Shown: piece after piece, positions 16,824 through 24,964 of the stretch | Layout of the letters: the number at the start of each line of letters is the position of its first letter | Numbering within the stretch: the first letter of the stretch is position 1 | NCBI GenBank assembly: GCA_904502025.1 | Contig: CAJGDJ010000008.1 | Coordinates: 1 to 64,000 of the forward strand | Reading direction: 5' to 3' | Length of the DNA stretch: 64,000 nucleotides | DNA from: an uncultured Muribaculaceae bacterium | Lineage (GTDB): Bacteria; Bacteroidota; Bacteroidia; Bacteroidales; Muribaculaceae | The notes under the pieces: model-generated | Seen by the model: only the letters and a program-made list of their open reading frames with translations | The model's database searches: none | Told to the model about the DNA's origin: nothing | Position numbers and translations under genes: made by a program

Positions 16824-17573
16824 TTAAGTTGTGATATCGCTTGTGTCGTGGCGAAGGTGGATAAATGCTTCAGCTCGTTTGCAACGAAACTCCAAGCCTC
16901 TGAACTTTTCCATCGGAATATGCCAATCGTTGTATAATGGTTCCATATTTTGGCTTTTGTGACATAGACATGCTTGGTACTTTTGCTCTGTTACTGATGA
17001 TATATCAACATAGTCGGTGGGTTGGAATAACTGAGTTTGTGTGCCACTCATTACTTCAAAGTAATATAACTCAAAACTATAATCAAGTCTTCGCCATGCG
17101 TTGTAAACAAGGGTTGAACATACTCGGTGGTCGGTGTGTGAGTCAATAGGCCAATGGGTGAACACTATATCTGGTCTTTCTGTAGCGATAAGTTCTTGCA
17201 TTTCAGCATATCGTGCTTTTGTAACCTCGGCATTGCCGTCGATTTGGGTCATAAAAATGGGGCGAGCATCAAGAATTTTACAAGCCTCAATTGCTTCTTG
17301 GGTGCGTATTGTTGCAGCTTCGTCGTGTGTTTTTCCAGCAATTCCGCCATGCCCTTTTGTGAGATATACCGATACAACTTCCCACCCGGCTTTGCGAAGC
17401 ATCAACATAGTTCCCCCACAGCCGGTTTCGGGATCGTCGGGGTGTGCTCCAATTATTAAAGCTTTCTTTGTTTTTGATTGTTGGTTTGGTACATTTGCAA
17501 ATGCTCCTGTCCCCAATAATGTAGCTCCGGCAATAGTCGTACCGGTAACTTTTAGCATGTCGCGTCGATTCAT
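16824..17573 (-). CDS. Exported PIG-L/LmbE-type deacetylase
   Basis: A 249-residue PIG-L fold Zn-dependent deacetylase with AHPDD (residues 43-47) and SHTDH (145-149), the metal-binding set of enzymes that remove acetyl groups from N-acetylglucosamine-type substrates. The N-terminus, MNRRDMLKVTGTTIAGATLL, has a twin-arginine (RRDMLK) signal, so it is probably folded in the cytoplasm and exported by Tat. The substrate is unknown and could be a cell-wall or dietary amino-sugar glycan. It is a single-gene unit; a TAatTTTG box lies at 17599-17606. Confidence 0.85.
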   Translation of the reverse strand: MNRRDMLKVTGTTIAGATLLGTGAFANVPNQQSKTKKALIIGAHPDDPETGCGGTMLMLRKAGWEVVSVYLTKGHGGIAGKTHDEAATIRTQEAIEACKILDARPIFMTQIDGNAEVTKARYAEMQELIATERPDIVFTHWPIDSHTDHRVCSTLVYNAWRRLDYSFELYYFEVMSGTQTQLFQPTDYVDISSVTEQKYQACLCHKSQNMEPLYNDWHIPMEKFRGLEFRCKRAEAFIHLRHDTSDITT

Positions 17574-17610
17574 GATAATTGAGATTTTAATATAATCTCA
17601 AAATTACTAA

Positions 17611-19041
17611 TTAATTCTTTAATATCCTAATTTTATATCCGAACCAAGCAAAAAGGAGTGATAGCAGAGGGCTTGCAATGTTGAATATACAGTAGGGTAG
17701 ATAGGTAAGGGTAGCGACGCCGAGTACGGTTGATTGTGTTACGCCACAAGAATTCCATGGAATAAGGACCGATGTTACAGAAATGGAGTCTTCAAGTGTT
17801 CGACTTAATAAGCGTGGCTCTAATCCATTTTTAATATATAGGTTGCGATAAAGGTTACCGCCAAGTATGAGCGACAAATATTGGTCGCCTGTGCAGCAGT
17901 TTAGAAACAATCCGCTCCCTACTGTTGCCGATACGGTTTGTCGAAGCGAAATTATTTTATAGGTAAATGTTTGTGTAATCGCATTAAGCATGCCGGTGCC
18001 AATTAATGTGCCCCCAAAAATCATGGCACAAAGTACGAGATATATAGTAGGCATCATTCCGGCTACTCCTCCTGTACTTACTAACGAGTCGAGCAATTCG
18101 TTGCCTGTCGATAATGTAGTCTCGGTAAATAGAATGTCGGCACACATAATAAATATATCACTCCATGATGATGTATAGCCTATCATGTCGATGATTTGTG
18201 GTTGGAATGCAAAAATCCCAATTAGTCCAAGTAGTGAGCTGATTGCAAGGGTTATGTATGTTTTTACTCGCATTGCGATGAGAATACCGGTTACTGCCGG
18301 AATTATAAGTGTCAAAGGAGTAATATTGAATGATGACTGCAACGCAGTGATAACATCAAGTGATTGCGAGACATCGTTGGTTGAAGAAAAAAAGCCAACA
18401 CAAGTATAAATCAATAATGCTAAAATTATAGCCGGTGATGAGGTGAGCATTAGATATTTAATATGAGTAAAAAGCTCAACTTTACATGATGAAGAAGCTA
18501 AAACTGTAGTGTCGGATAGGGGAGAGACTTTGTCGCCAAAGTAAGCTCCTGATATAATTGCTCCGGCAATCCACCCATCGCTATATCCCATTACGTGTCC
18601 TATTCCTTGAAATGCGATGCCTATCGTGGCGATTGTTGACCACGAGCTGCCGGAAAGTACTGAAATAACCGAACATACTATACAAGCGATAAATAAAAAG
18701 AATTGAGGATTGATAAAGCTAAGTCCGTAGTCGATTAAGGTTGGCACTACTCCACTTAACATCCAAGTAGCTGATACCGTAGCTATGAAAATTAAAATAG
18801 GTATAGCCGGTAGTATTTGTGACGCACTTTTTTTTATCCCCTCAAGTATTTTTTTAATTGGTTGAGGGTAAAATAATACAGATAGAGTGAGGCTTAGAAT
18901 TGCAACACCAAGAAGTATTAAATAGCTATAGTTTTGAGCTGTATCAGCTCCTTTTGCAATGATGATTCCAATTAATGTTATTAATAATGCAATAATGGGT
19001 GTTATTGACAATATAAAAGATGGTTGCGACGATTTTTTCAA
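17611..19041 (-). CDS. nhaC: NhaC-family Na+/H+ antiporter
   Basis: A 476-residue polytopic membrane protein with about 12 transmembrane segments and NhaC hallmarks such as GAYFGDKVSPLSDTTVLASS and LIPWNSCGVTQSTVLG. It probably exports Na+ in exchange for protons. It is transcribed divergently from tmRNA and has its own promoter. It ends 38 bp before the deacetylase start, so the two may be read together, though the deacetylase has its own -7 box. Confidence 0.92.
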   Translation of the reverse strand: MKKSSQPSFILSITPIIALLITLIGIIIAKGADTAQNYSYLILLGVAILSLTLSVLFYPQPIKKILEGIKKSASQILPAIPILIFIATVSATWMLSGVVPTLIDYGLSFINPQFFLFIACIVCSVISVLSGSSWSTIATIGIAFQGIGHVMGYSDGWIAGAIISGAYFGDKVSPLSDTTVLASSSCKVELFTHIKYLMLTSSPAIILALLIYTCVGFFSSTNDVSQSLDVITALQSSFNITPLTLIIPAVTGILIAMRVKTYITLAISSLLGLIGIFAFQPQIIDMIGYTSSWSDIFIMCADILFTETTLSTGNELLDSLVSTGGVAGMMPTIYLVLCAMIFGGTLIGTGMLNAITQTFTYKIISLRQTVSATVGSGLFLNCCTGDQYLSLILGGNLYRNLYIKNGLEPRLLSRTLEDSISVTSVLIPWNSCGVTQSTVLGVATLTYLPYCIFNIASPLLSLLFAWFGYKIRILKN

Positions 19042-19084
19042 AACTTATAGACGTAATATTTGTTATTTATTTGAATTTGACGTG

Positions 19085-19115
19085 CAAAATTAGTGAATAG
19101 CATAATTAAAACAAA
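19085..19115 (-). promoter_or_regulatory. Promoter of nhaC
   Basis: On the minus strand TTTG (19112-19115), a 19-nt spacer and TAatTTTG (19085-19092), 43 bp upstream of the nhaC ATG. It lies back to back with the tmRNA promoter. Confidence 0.7.
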
Positions 19116-19125
19116 AATAATTCAC

Positions 19126-19133
19126 TATCTTTG
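19126..19133 (+). promoter_or_regulatory. -7 box of the tmRNA promoter
   Basis: TAtcTTTG, 33 bp before the mature 5' end of tmRNA. No TTG is found at the expected upstream spacing, so the -33 element is weak or missing. Confidence 0.5.
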
Positions 19134-19166
19134 CATTGCTATAACATTATTTCTAATAATGCAATA

Positions 19167-19563
19167 GGGGCTGACTGGCTTTGACAGCGTGTAGAGGTGG
19201 TGTGTAAGCACGCAGAGAAATGATGCCTACTCTCTTTAATCAGGGACATCGCAATCTTAAATGGCGAAAATAACTACGCTCTTGCTGCTTAATCGAAGTA
19301 CAGTAGATTAGCTTAATCTCCGCAACAGTTGCAGAGACAAGACATCACCCAATTGTCCTTTTCCCGAGACGGATTGAATAGGTGGTGCAGGTAAATCGGG
19401 AATAGGCAGCCAAATGCCTCGTGCGGTTGCCGAAGTTTTTAGAGGCTAAGGTTGTGGTTGGTTGTCTTTTGCCTGCCATGACACAAAAACCAAGAAAAGA
19501 CTAAGCGTGTAGAAAGCTCATTAGTTCCACGTTTGGACGAGGGTTCAATCCCCTCCAGCTCCA
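19167..19563 (+). ncRNA. ssrA: Transfer-messenger RNA (tmRNA)
   Basis: The 5' end GGGGCTGACTGGCTTTGACAG and 3' end GGTTCAATCCCCTCCAGCTCCA form the tRNA-like domain: GGGGCT pairs with AGCTCC, and the T arm reads GGTTCAATCCCC. The tag reading frame at 19263-19292 is GGC GAA AAT AAC TAC GCT CTT GCT GCT TAA, giving GENNYALAA, close to known Bacteroides tags and ending in the proteolysis signal ALAA. Pseudoknot-rich sequence fills 19300-19500. It rescues ribosomes stalled on broken mRNAs and marks the product for degradation. CCA is not encoded. Confidence 0.97.
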
Positions 19564-19568
19564 CAAGT

Positions 19569-19614
19569 AAATGGCGATAGAAATCGATATAAGGTTTTTA
19601 ACGCCATTTTTTTA
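19569..19614 (+). terminator. Terminator of tmRNA, overlapping the flippase gene end
   Basis: AAATGGCG (19569-19576) pairs with CGCCATTT (19602-19609), followed by TTTTTAT. The right arm and T-run lie within the last codons (KKWR-stop) of the convergent flippase gene, so the same bases serve both. Confidence 0.65.
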
Positions 19615-21121
19615 TCTTGGCGATGATAGCGTTACGTTCGTCGGTGTTTAGTCCTAAAAGGAATATTGACCCAATAGTTGTGGTTATAGAAACAGCTATT
19701 ACAATTATAGTTAGCAGAATGCTTTCGTCTAACATAGAATGTAGCAATAATGGGATTGAGATTGATAATGCTAATACAGCACAAAATGGTAGTATTACAT
19801 TCTTTAGGTATAATGACAATTTGAGTTGATTTATTAGGTGGCAAGCATTTAATAGAGTGAGTATTACAATGATGCACATAATTGCAATATATATGATGAA
19901 TGCAAAGTTGGGCGATAGTCCATTGGTAAAAGCTATGTATATAATAAGTAGGGAGAGAAGGTATGTTGAGCCAATTCCAATACTCAGGAATTTTATACGA
20001 CCTGTGGCATGAATGCAGGTGTTAAGAATATTGATGGGAATTGCCAATCCAGTCGAGATGATTGTGAGTTGGCAAAAACTGGTAGAATATTCGGGGATAT
20101 TCGGACCTAACCAAATGTGTAAAATCTGCTCTGTTTCAATGATTAAAGGAATAGCGATGATGAGAAACAAATATGATGTATATCGTGTTGCCTTAAATAC
20201 GAAATATAGCATAGTGTCGATGGAGCCGACTGAATATTGTTTTATGATTTGAGGGTTAAAAGCTGTGATGATGTTTCCGGCTACTCCATTAAGAATGTTT
20301 TGAATGCTTAGTGCTATTGCATTTGAGGCATTAAGTGCTACACCAAAAAAATGGTTTAATATAAGAGAAGTGCCGTGGTTTCGAGTAGAGTAACATATTG
20401 TGCCGTAAAGATCGAGTGTGTAGAATTTCGACATTTGCGTAAGTGTGTTTTTTGAATATGCAAATCTCTTACATTCATTTAGCTTCGTTTTGCAATAAAC
20501 CAAGTAGCAGAAGAATATAACGATTGTAACTGCTAATATAAGAATTGAATAGGTGTAAAGTTTGTCAAATGTACTAAGCATAAGAAAAATAGCTGCACTT
20601 AATCGTAGTACTGAATTTAGGATTTCGATATAGGCAAATGCTACCATTTTTTCGTTGGCAATCATACATGAGCTAAATGGTAGTTGCATTACTTTTAATG
20701 CAGCACCTATGACACAACAATGATATGTGAATCTGGCTATTTCGATGCGATTGGAAGGGATATCGAGATAATTAGTGAAATACCATAATCCAATTGTTTT
20801 ACCTAAAATGAGGATAAATAATGCTGCAATTAATGAGATAATTAAGGAAGAGCCATATACTTGATTTTGGGAGCCTTTATTGTTTTGACCTATATGATAG
20901 GCGAAAAACCTCGAAAAAGAGCTGTTTAACGCCGAATTGACAAACTCGGTTAAGGCGATAATGCTACCGACAACTCCATATATCCCAAAATCGTTAATGC
21001 CAAGTTGCTCTAATACTACGCGCGAAGTGTATAGCCCAATGAAAATAGTTACGAGCATTCTCACATATAACATCAATGCGTTGCGAGTGATGTGCGATTC
21101 TATTTTGCAATCAGAAGGCAT
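19598..21121 (-). CDS. Polysaccharide flippase, Wzx/MATE-like
   Basis: A 507-residue membrane protein with about 12-14 transmembrane segments of the polysaccharide-transport (MVF/Wzx) type. The N-terminal signature is RMLVTIFIGLYTSRVVLEQLGINDFGIYG. It probably flips lipid-linked O-antigen or capsule repeat units across the inner membrane. It starts 11 bp after ugd in an operon with an acyltransferase, which supports a role in envelope glycan export. No glycosyltransferases are visible here, so the glycan cannot be named. Its last codons overlap the tmRNA terminator. Confidence 0.85.
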   Translation of the reverse strand: MPSDCKIESHITRNALMLYVRMLVTIFIGLYTSRVVLEQLGINDFGIYGVVGSIIALTEFVNSALNSSFSRFFAYHIGQNNKGSQNQVYGSSLIISLIAALFILILGKTIGLWYFTNYLDIPSNRIEIARFTYHCCVIGAALKVMQLPFSSCMIANEKMVAFAYIEILNSVLRLSAAIFLMLSTFDKLYTYSILILAVTIVIFFCYLVYCKTKLNECKRFAYSKNTLTQMSKFYTLDLYGTICYSTRNHGTSLILNHFFGVALNASNAIALSIQNILNGVAGNIITAFNPQIIKQYSVGSIDTMLYFVFKATRYTSYLFLIIAIPLIIETEQILHIWLGPNIPEYSTSFCQLTIISTGLAIPINILNTCIHATGRIKFLSIGIGSTYLLSLLIIYIAFTNGLSPNFAFIIYIAIMCIIVILTLLNACHLINQLKLSLYLKNVILPFCAVLALSISIPLLLHSMLDESILLTIIVIAVSITTTIGSIFLLGLNTDERNAIIAKIKKWR

Positions 21122-21132
21122 TGAATGGGCGA

Positions 21133-22443
21133 TTATCCTATTTTATAATATGTGAATTCGTTTTGTTCGAGTTCGTTTCGGTCATAGATATTTCTGCCAT
21201 CAATGATTGTTTTCTCTTTCATAACTTTGCCAAGAATTGCAAAGTTAGGGAATCGAAATTCTCGCCATTCGGTAACCAATAATAAAGCGTCGGCATCAAG
21301 AGCTGCATCATACATATCAGAGCCATAAATGACTTTGTTGCCAATGCGACGTTTGCATTCGTCTATTGCGATAGGGTCAAACACTTTTACGATTCCTCCG
21401 GCGGCAACGATTTTGTCGATGAGGACGAGAGAAGGAGCTTCGCGCATGTCGTCGGTTTCGGGTTTGAAAGCAAGTCCCCACATTGCAATTGTTTTTCCTT
21501 TAATGTCGTTGTTGAAGTGCTTCATTAATTTATTGAAAAGAACTTCTTTTTGTTGCTCGTTGACATCTTCAACAGCTTTAAGCACTCGCATATTATATCC
21601 TGCTTTTTCGGCTGTTTTTATTAGGGCTTTAACATCTTTGGGGAAGCAACTGCCACCATATCCACAACCCGGATATAAGAATTTTTTTCCAATGCGATTG
21701 TCGGAGCCAATACCTTTTCTTACCATGTTAACATCGGCACCGACTAACTCACAAAGATTAGCAATATCGTTCATGAATGAAATGCGAGTTGCAAGCATGG
21801 CATTTGCTGCATATTTTATCATTTCAGCTGATGGAATGTCGGTAAAAATCATACGATCATTAACGAGCATGAATGGTTTGTAGAGACGCGACATGATTTT
21901 GCGTGCACGTTCTGATTCTACTCCAACCACAACACGGTCGGGGCTCATGAAGTCTTTAATTGCTGCTCCCTCCTTTAGAAATTCAGGGTTTGAGGCTACG
22001 TCAAATTCAATATTTACCCCACGTCGATCGAGTTCTTCTTGAATTGTGGCTTTGACTTTAGCCGCAGTTCCTACAGGTACGGTACTCTTGGTTACAACAA
22101 CGGTGTGTTTATTTATGTTTTGCCCAATAGTTTTTGCCACAGCAAGGACATATCTAAGGTCGGCACTGCCGTCTTCATCAGGAGGAGTTCCAACAGCACT
22201 GAACACAACGTCAACATCGTCGAGTATGCGAGTGAGGTCGGTTTCAAATTTAAGACGGCCCACCTTGATGTTTTTTTTGACCATCTCTTCAAGTCCAGGT
22301 TCATAGATAGGGATAATGCCTTTTTTTAGATTGTCGATTTTTGTTTGATCTACATCAACGCATGTAACGTTGATTCCCATGTCGGAAAAGCATGTTCCTG
22401 AAACAAGTCCCACATATCCGGTTCCTACGATGGCAATATTCAT
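21133..22443 (-). CDS. ugd: UDP-glucose 6-dehydrogenase
   Basis: A 436-residue enzyme that oxidises UDP-glucose to UDP-glucuronate with NAD+. The NAD-binding motif VGTGYVGLVSG (residues 6-16) and the catalytic Cys266 in GYGGSCFPKD are present, as are TKSTVPVGT (118-126) and the C-terminal UDP-binding domain. It supplies uronic acid for an envelope polysaccharide. Its start overlaps the acyltransferase stop by 4 nt, and the flippase follows 11 bp downstream. Confidence 0.95.
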   Translation of the reverse strand: MNIAIVGTGYVGLVSGTCFSDMGINVTCVDVDQTKIDNLKKGIIPIYEPGLEEMVKKNIKVGRLKFETDLTRILDDVDVVFSAVGTPPDEDGSADLRYVLAVAKTIGQNINKHTVVVTKSTVPVGTAAKVKATIQEELDRRGVNIEFDVASNPEFLKEGAAIKDFMSPDRVVVGVESERARKIMSRLYKPFMLVNDRMIFTDIPSAEMIKYAANAMLATRISFMNDIANLCELVGADVNMVRKGIGSDNRIGKKFLYPGCGYGGSCFPKDVKALIKTAEKAGYNMRVLKAVEDVNEQQKEVLFNKLMKHFNNDIKGKTIAMWGLAFKPETDDMREAPSLVLIDKIVAAGGIVKVFDPIAIDECKRRIGNKVIYGSDMYDAALDADALLLVTEWREFRFPNFAILGKVMKEKTIIDGRNIYDRNELEQNEFTYYKIG

Positions 22444-23447
22444 GATTTTAATTGTTTGATGTCGATGTATTGATGTTTAGATAGGCGAAATAAGTGTCGC
22501 ACTATCGGAATTTGATATAGTAATAACGAAACTATTAGTGCAAAAAGTATTTTTTCGATAGTTGTTTCTCTGTAATTATCAATAAAAAATAAAAGGTTGG
22601 AGGTAATATATTTTGATATCCCAAATGTTGATTCAATGAAATGAACTGAAAATATTAAAATGGAAATAGAACCTACAAAAGCAACTTTGTTTGTGAGTTT
22701 AGGCAGGGATATATGAGAGAAGTAGCTTAACTGCATTACGATAAATATCCCACCTAATGCACCTAATATATTTATTGGGAATAAAGAATATTTGTTTGTT
22801 GCTATGTCGATAGATCCTACAGAGAAAGACCAAAACGCAAATATTATGGATAAAATCCACCAAATAAAAGAGTATGACTTGGGGGTAATTGAGTCATAAA
22901 TTTTATATAAATATCCTGCATGGAAGAATATTATTGCAACACAAGCTTGAGGGATTAAAAATGGAATATTTGTTCCATAATATTCTCCTAAAAAATATCC
23001 AATAGTAGTAATTAATATGGCGATGATAGTGCGAGAATAATTGTGTGGTATATAATTATAAATAACCGTATATATTATAGAGCAAAGAAATAGGGCAATA
23101 AAGAACCATATATGATAGATGGAATAATTGCTGAGAAATAGTCCACCTCCAAAGAATAAAGGTGTAATTGAACTGAATATGTCTATGTTGTGCGAAAAAA
23201 AATGAATTGCACAAAAAAATAGTAATGTGATAATACTACATATAAGGTACGGGATTAAAAGCCTTTTGGCGTTGTATTTAATTGCATAAGAAATCGAATA
23301 AGGCTTAAAGAAGTATCCACCAATGAAAAAAAATAGAGGCATGTGCCAAACGTAAATGCAGATTTGTCGCCAATCATGTACACAATGTCCCACTATCATA
23401 GCGATGATAGCCACAAATTTCATTATGTCAAATGTTGTATTACGCAT
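22440..23447 (-). CDS. Acyltransferase 3 family membrane protein
   Basis: A 335-residue protein with about 10 transmembrane segments and the acyltransferase-3 N-terminus: FDIMKFVAIIAMIVGHCVHDW then HMPLFFFIGGYFF. Such enzymes add O-acetyl or other acyl groups to cell-surface sugars. It heads the acyltransferase-ugd-flippase operon. A TAtcTTTG box lies just upstream on the minus strand (23464-23471), without a clear -33 element. Confidence 0.85.
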   Translation of the reverse strand: MRNTTFDIMKFVAIIAMIVGHCVHDWRQICIYVWHMPLFFFIGGYFFKPYSISYAIKYNAKRLLIPYLICSIITLLFFCAIHFFSHNIDIFSSITPLFFGGGLFLSNYSIYHIWFFIALFLCSIIYTVIYNYIPHNYSRTIIAILITTIGYFLGEYYGTNIPFLIPQACVAIIFFHAGYLYKIYDSITPKSYSFIWWILSIIFAFWSFSVGSIDIATNKYSLFPINILGALGGIFIVMQLSYFSHISLPKLTNKVAFVGSISILIFSVHFIESTFGISKYITSNLLFFIDNYRETTIEKILFALIVSLLLYQIPIVRHLFRLSKHQYIDIKQLKS

Positions 23448-23630
23448 GCTTTCTTTTTATATACAAAGATACGACAAAAATTTGAATTAAAAGAAAAGAG
23501 AGGTTGAGGCCTTTGAAAAAATGTTTTTTTTGTCTGGAAAAATACTTGAAATTAAAAGCCTGAATATTACTTGGTTAAAATTTTACAGGAGGTAAAGCTG
23601 TAAAATATTTTGAAAAAAAACAGTAAAACG

Positions 23631-23661
23631 TTTGCTAATTCAAAAATAATGCCTACCTTTG
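23631..23661 (+). promoter_or_regulatory. Promoter of the tRNA-Gly/tRNA-Leu cluster
   Basis: TTTG (23631-23634), 19-nt spacer, TAccTTTG (23654-23661): an exact Bacteroidetes consensus, ending 10 bp before the first tRNA-Gly. Confidence 0.8.
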
Positions 23662-23671
23662 CATCGCAATT

Positions 23672-23744
23672 GCGAAAATAGCTCAGTTGGTAGAGCACAA
23701 CCTTGCCAAGGTTGGGGTCGCGGGTTCGAGTCCCGTTTTTCGCT
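23672..23744 (+). tRNA. tRNA-Gly(GCC), copy 1
   Basis: A complete 73-nt cloverleaf: acceptor GCGAAAA/TTTTCGC, D arm GCTC...GAGC, anticodon loop TTGCCAA, T arm GCGGGTTCGAGTCCCGT. CCA is not encoded. Confidence 0.97.
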
Positions 23745-23791
23745 CAAAGAGAACAATGAAATACATCAGTCTTTGAAAAGAGATTAGAATT

Positions 23792-23864
23792 GCGAAAATA
23801 GCTCAGTTGGTAGAGCACAACCTTGCCAAGGTTGGGGTCGCGGGTTCGAGTCCCGTTTTTCGCT
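23792..23864 (+). tRNA. tRNA-Gly(GCC), copy 2
   Basis: Identical in sequence to the copy 120 bp upstream, including two bases before the 5' end. It is a recent tandem duplication with an AT-rich 47-bp spacer. Confidence 0.97.
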
Positions 23865-23902
23865 CTAATTTTTTTGTCGTCTCGATTCCGAGATTGATAC
23901 TC

Positions 23903-23986
23903 GTCCGGGTGGTGGAATTGGTAGACACGCTACTTTGAGGGGGTAGTGGCCGTGCGGCTGTGTGAGTTCGAATCTCATCTCGGACA
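23903..23986 (+). tRNA. tRNA-Leu(GAG)
   Basis: An 84-nt class II tRNA: acceptor GTCCGGG/CTCGGAC (one G-U pair), anticodon loop TTGAGGG, long variable arm TGGCCGTGCGGCTG and T arm GTGAGTTCGAATCTCAT. It reads CUU/CUC codons. CCA is not encoded. Confidence 0.95.
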
Positions 23987-24060
23987 CGTTTCATTGAATA
24001 GCAGGTTGATTGCAATAGCAGTTAACCTGTTTTTGTTTTATGAATATTAAAAGTGTGAAT

Positions 24061-24894
24061 ATGAATAAATGTTTTAGATGTGGCTTTGAAACATTAGAAA
24101 ATGCCAATTTTTGTTCAAATTGTGGTGTTGCACTCAAAGACCCAATGCCAGAGATAGTCTATCTTAAAGTTGAAGAAACTCAACATGAAAAGGAAGTTGA
24201 AAATGAGGATTTGGGGACAGAATCAGAGATTATACAAGAAAAGTTGCTTAATGAAGAAACCTCTAAGAGTGACATTGTGGCTATTGGAGAATCAATGGCT
24301 GATATAAATGCATCTACTGAATCGTTAAAAGAGGAGATAGCGGAAGATGTTCAGGGTTTAGAAGAGCCAATTGATGTAGAAAGCATAGGAGAAAAATCAC
24401 GAAAGATATTATGGATTCCCGAATGGGCATTCTGCACGACATTGTTAATATTGGGAGTTTTAGCAATAGTAACATATAAATTTATCAATGATCCGGAATG
24501 GAATAAGTTAGTTCCAGATATGAGTAGTTTATTTGTTGCGACTAACGAAATCGTTCAAAACGAGGAGGAAAATGGTGGTACTTCTGTGATTGATACAATT
24601 GATGTGTTACAGAATGATAAGTCAAATGGCGTTGATGAGAATGTCGCTCAGCAATTATTGGCAAGTGAGGATTCGACATATCATGTAGTTGTCATGACAT
24701 TGAAATCGATAGAAAGTGCAGAGAAAATAATTGAAAGTGGGAAATATGCTAATGCGTATATAATTTCAGATTCAACATTGCATCGCGTTGCAGTATATAA
24801 CAATGTTGATAAGGCAAAAGCCAAGCATTATCTAGACTCCATTGCAAATCAAAACGCCCCTGGTGCTTGGATATTCCATGGAGCTGTGAAATAG
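24061..24894 (+). CDS. Zinc-ribbon single-pass membrane protein with SPOR-like tail
   Basis: The start is set at 24061, where MNKCFRC begins the zinc ribbon (Cys 4, 7, 18, 21: CFRCG...CSNCG). An upstream in-frame ATG at 24040 would add 7 residues. After about 90 acidic residues comes one transmembrane helix (WAFCTTLLILGVLAIVTY, near 123-140), then an outside part whose last about 70 residues (YHVVVMTLKSIESAEKII...YANAYIISDSTLHRVAVYNN) resemble a SPOR fold, which binds denuded peptidoglycan. A cytoplasmic zinc ribbon linked to a periplasmic SPOR-like domain suggests envelope sensing or division, but the function is unknown. Confidence 0.65.
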   Translation: MNKCFRCGFETLENANFCSNCGVALKDPMPEIVYLKVEETQHEKEVENEDLGTESEIIQEKLLNEETSKSDIVAIGESMADINASTESLKEEIAEDVQGLEEPIDVESIGEKSRKILWIPEWAFCTTLLILGVLAIVTYKFINDPEWNKLVPDMSSLFVATNEIVQNEEENGGTSVIDTIDVLQNDKSNGVDENVAQQLLASEDSTYHVVVMTLKSIESAEKIIESGKYANAYIISDSTLHRVAVYNNVDKAKAKHYLDSIANQNAPGAWIFHGAVK

Positions 24895-24911
24895 ATGTTG
24901 TGAAATGATGA

Positions 24912-24948
24912 AAAATGGGCTGTTCTAACGTTTGGAACAGCCCATTTT
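24912..24948. terminator. Bidirectional terminator
   Basis: A perfect 14-bp stem AAAATGGGCTGTTC / GAACAGCCCATTTT with a 9-nt loop, between two convergent genes. The A/T stem bases give a T-run in both directions. Confidence 0.85.
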
Positions 24949-24964
24949 GCTTGTAAGTAATGTG

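Noticed and set aside
23803..24015. 70-codon minus-strand frame over tRNA-Gly and tRNA-Leu
   Set aside because: It is antisense to two tRNA genes; its peptide (GLEPATPTLARLC) is the well-known artefact of translating tRNAs backwards.
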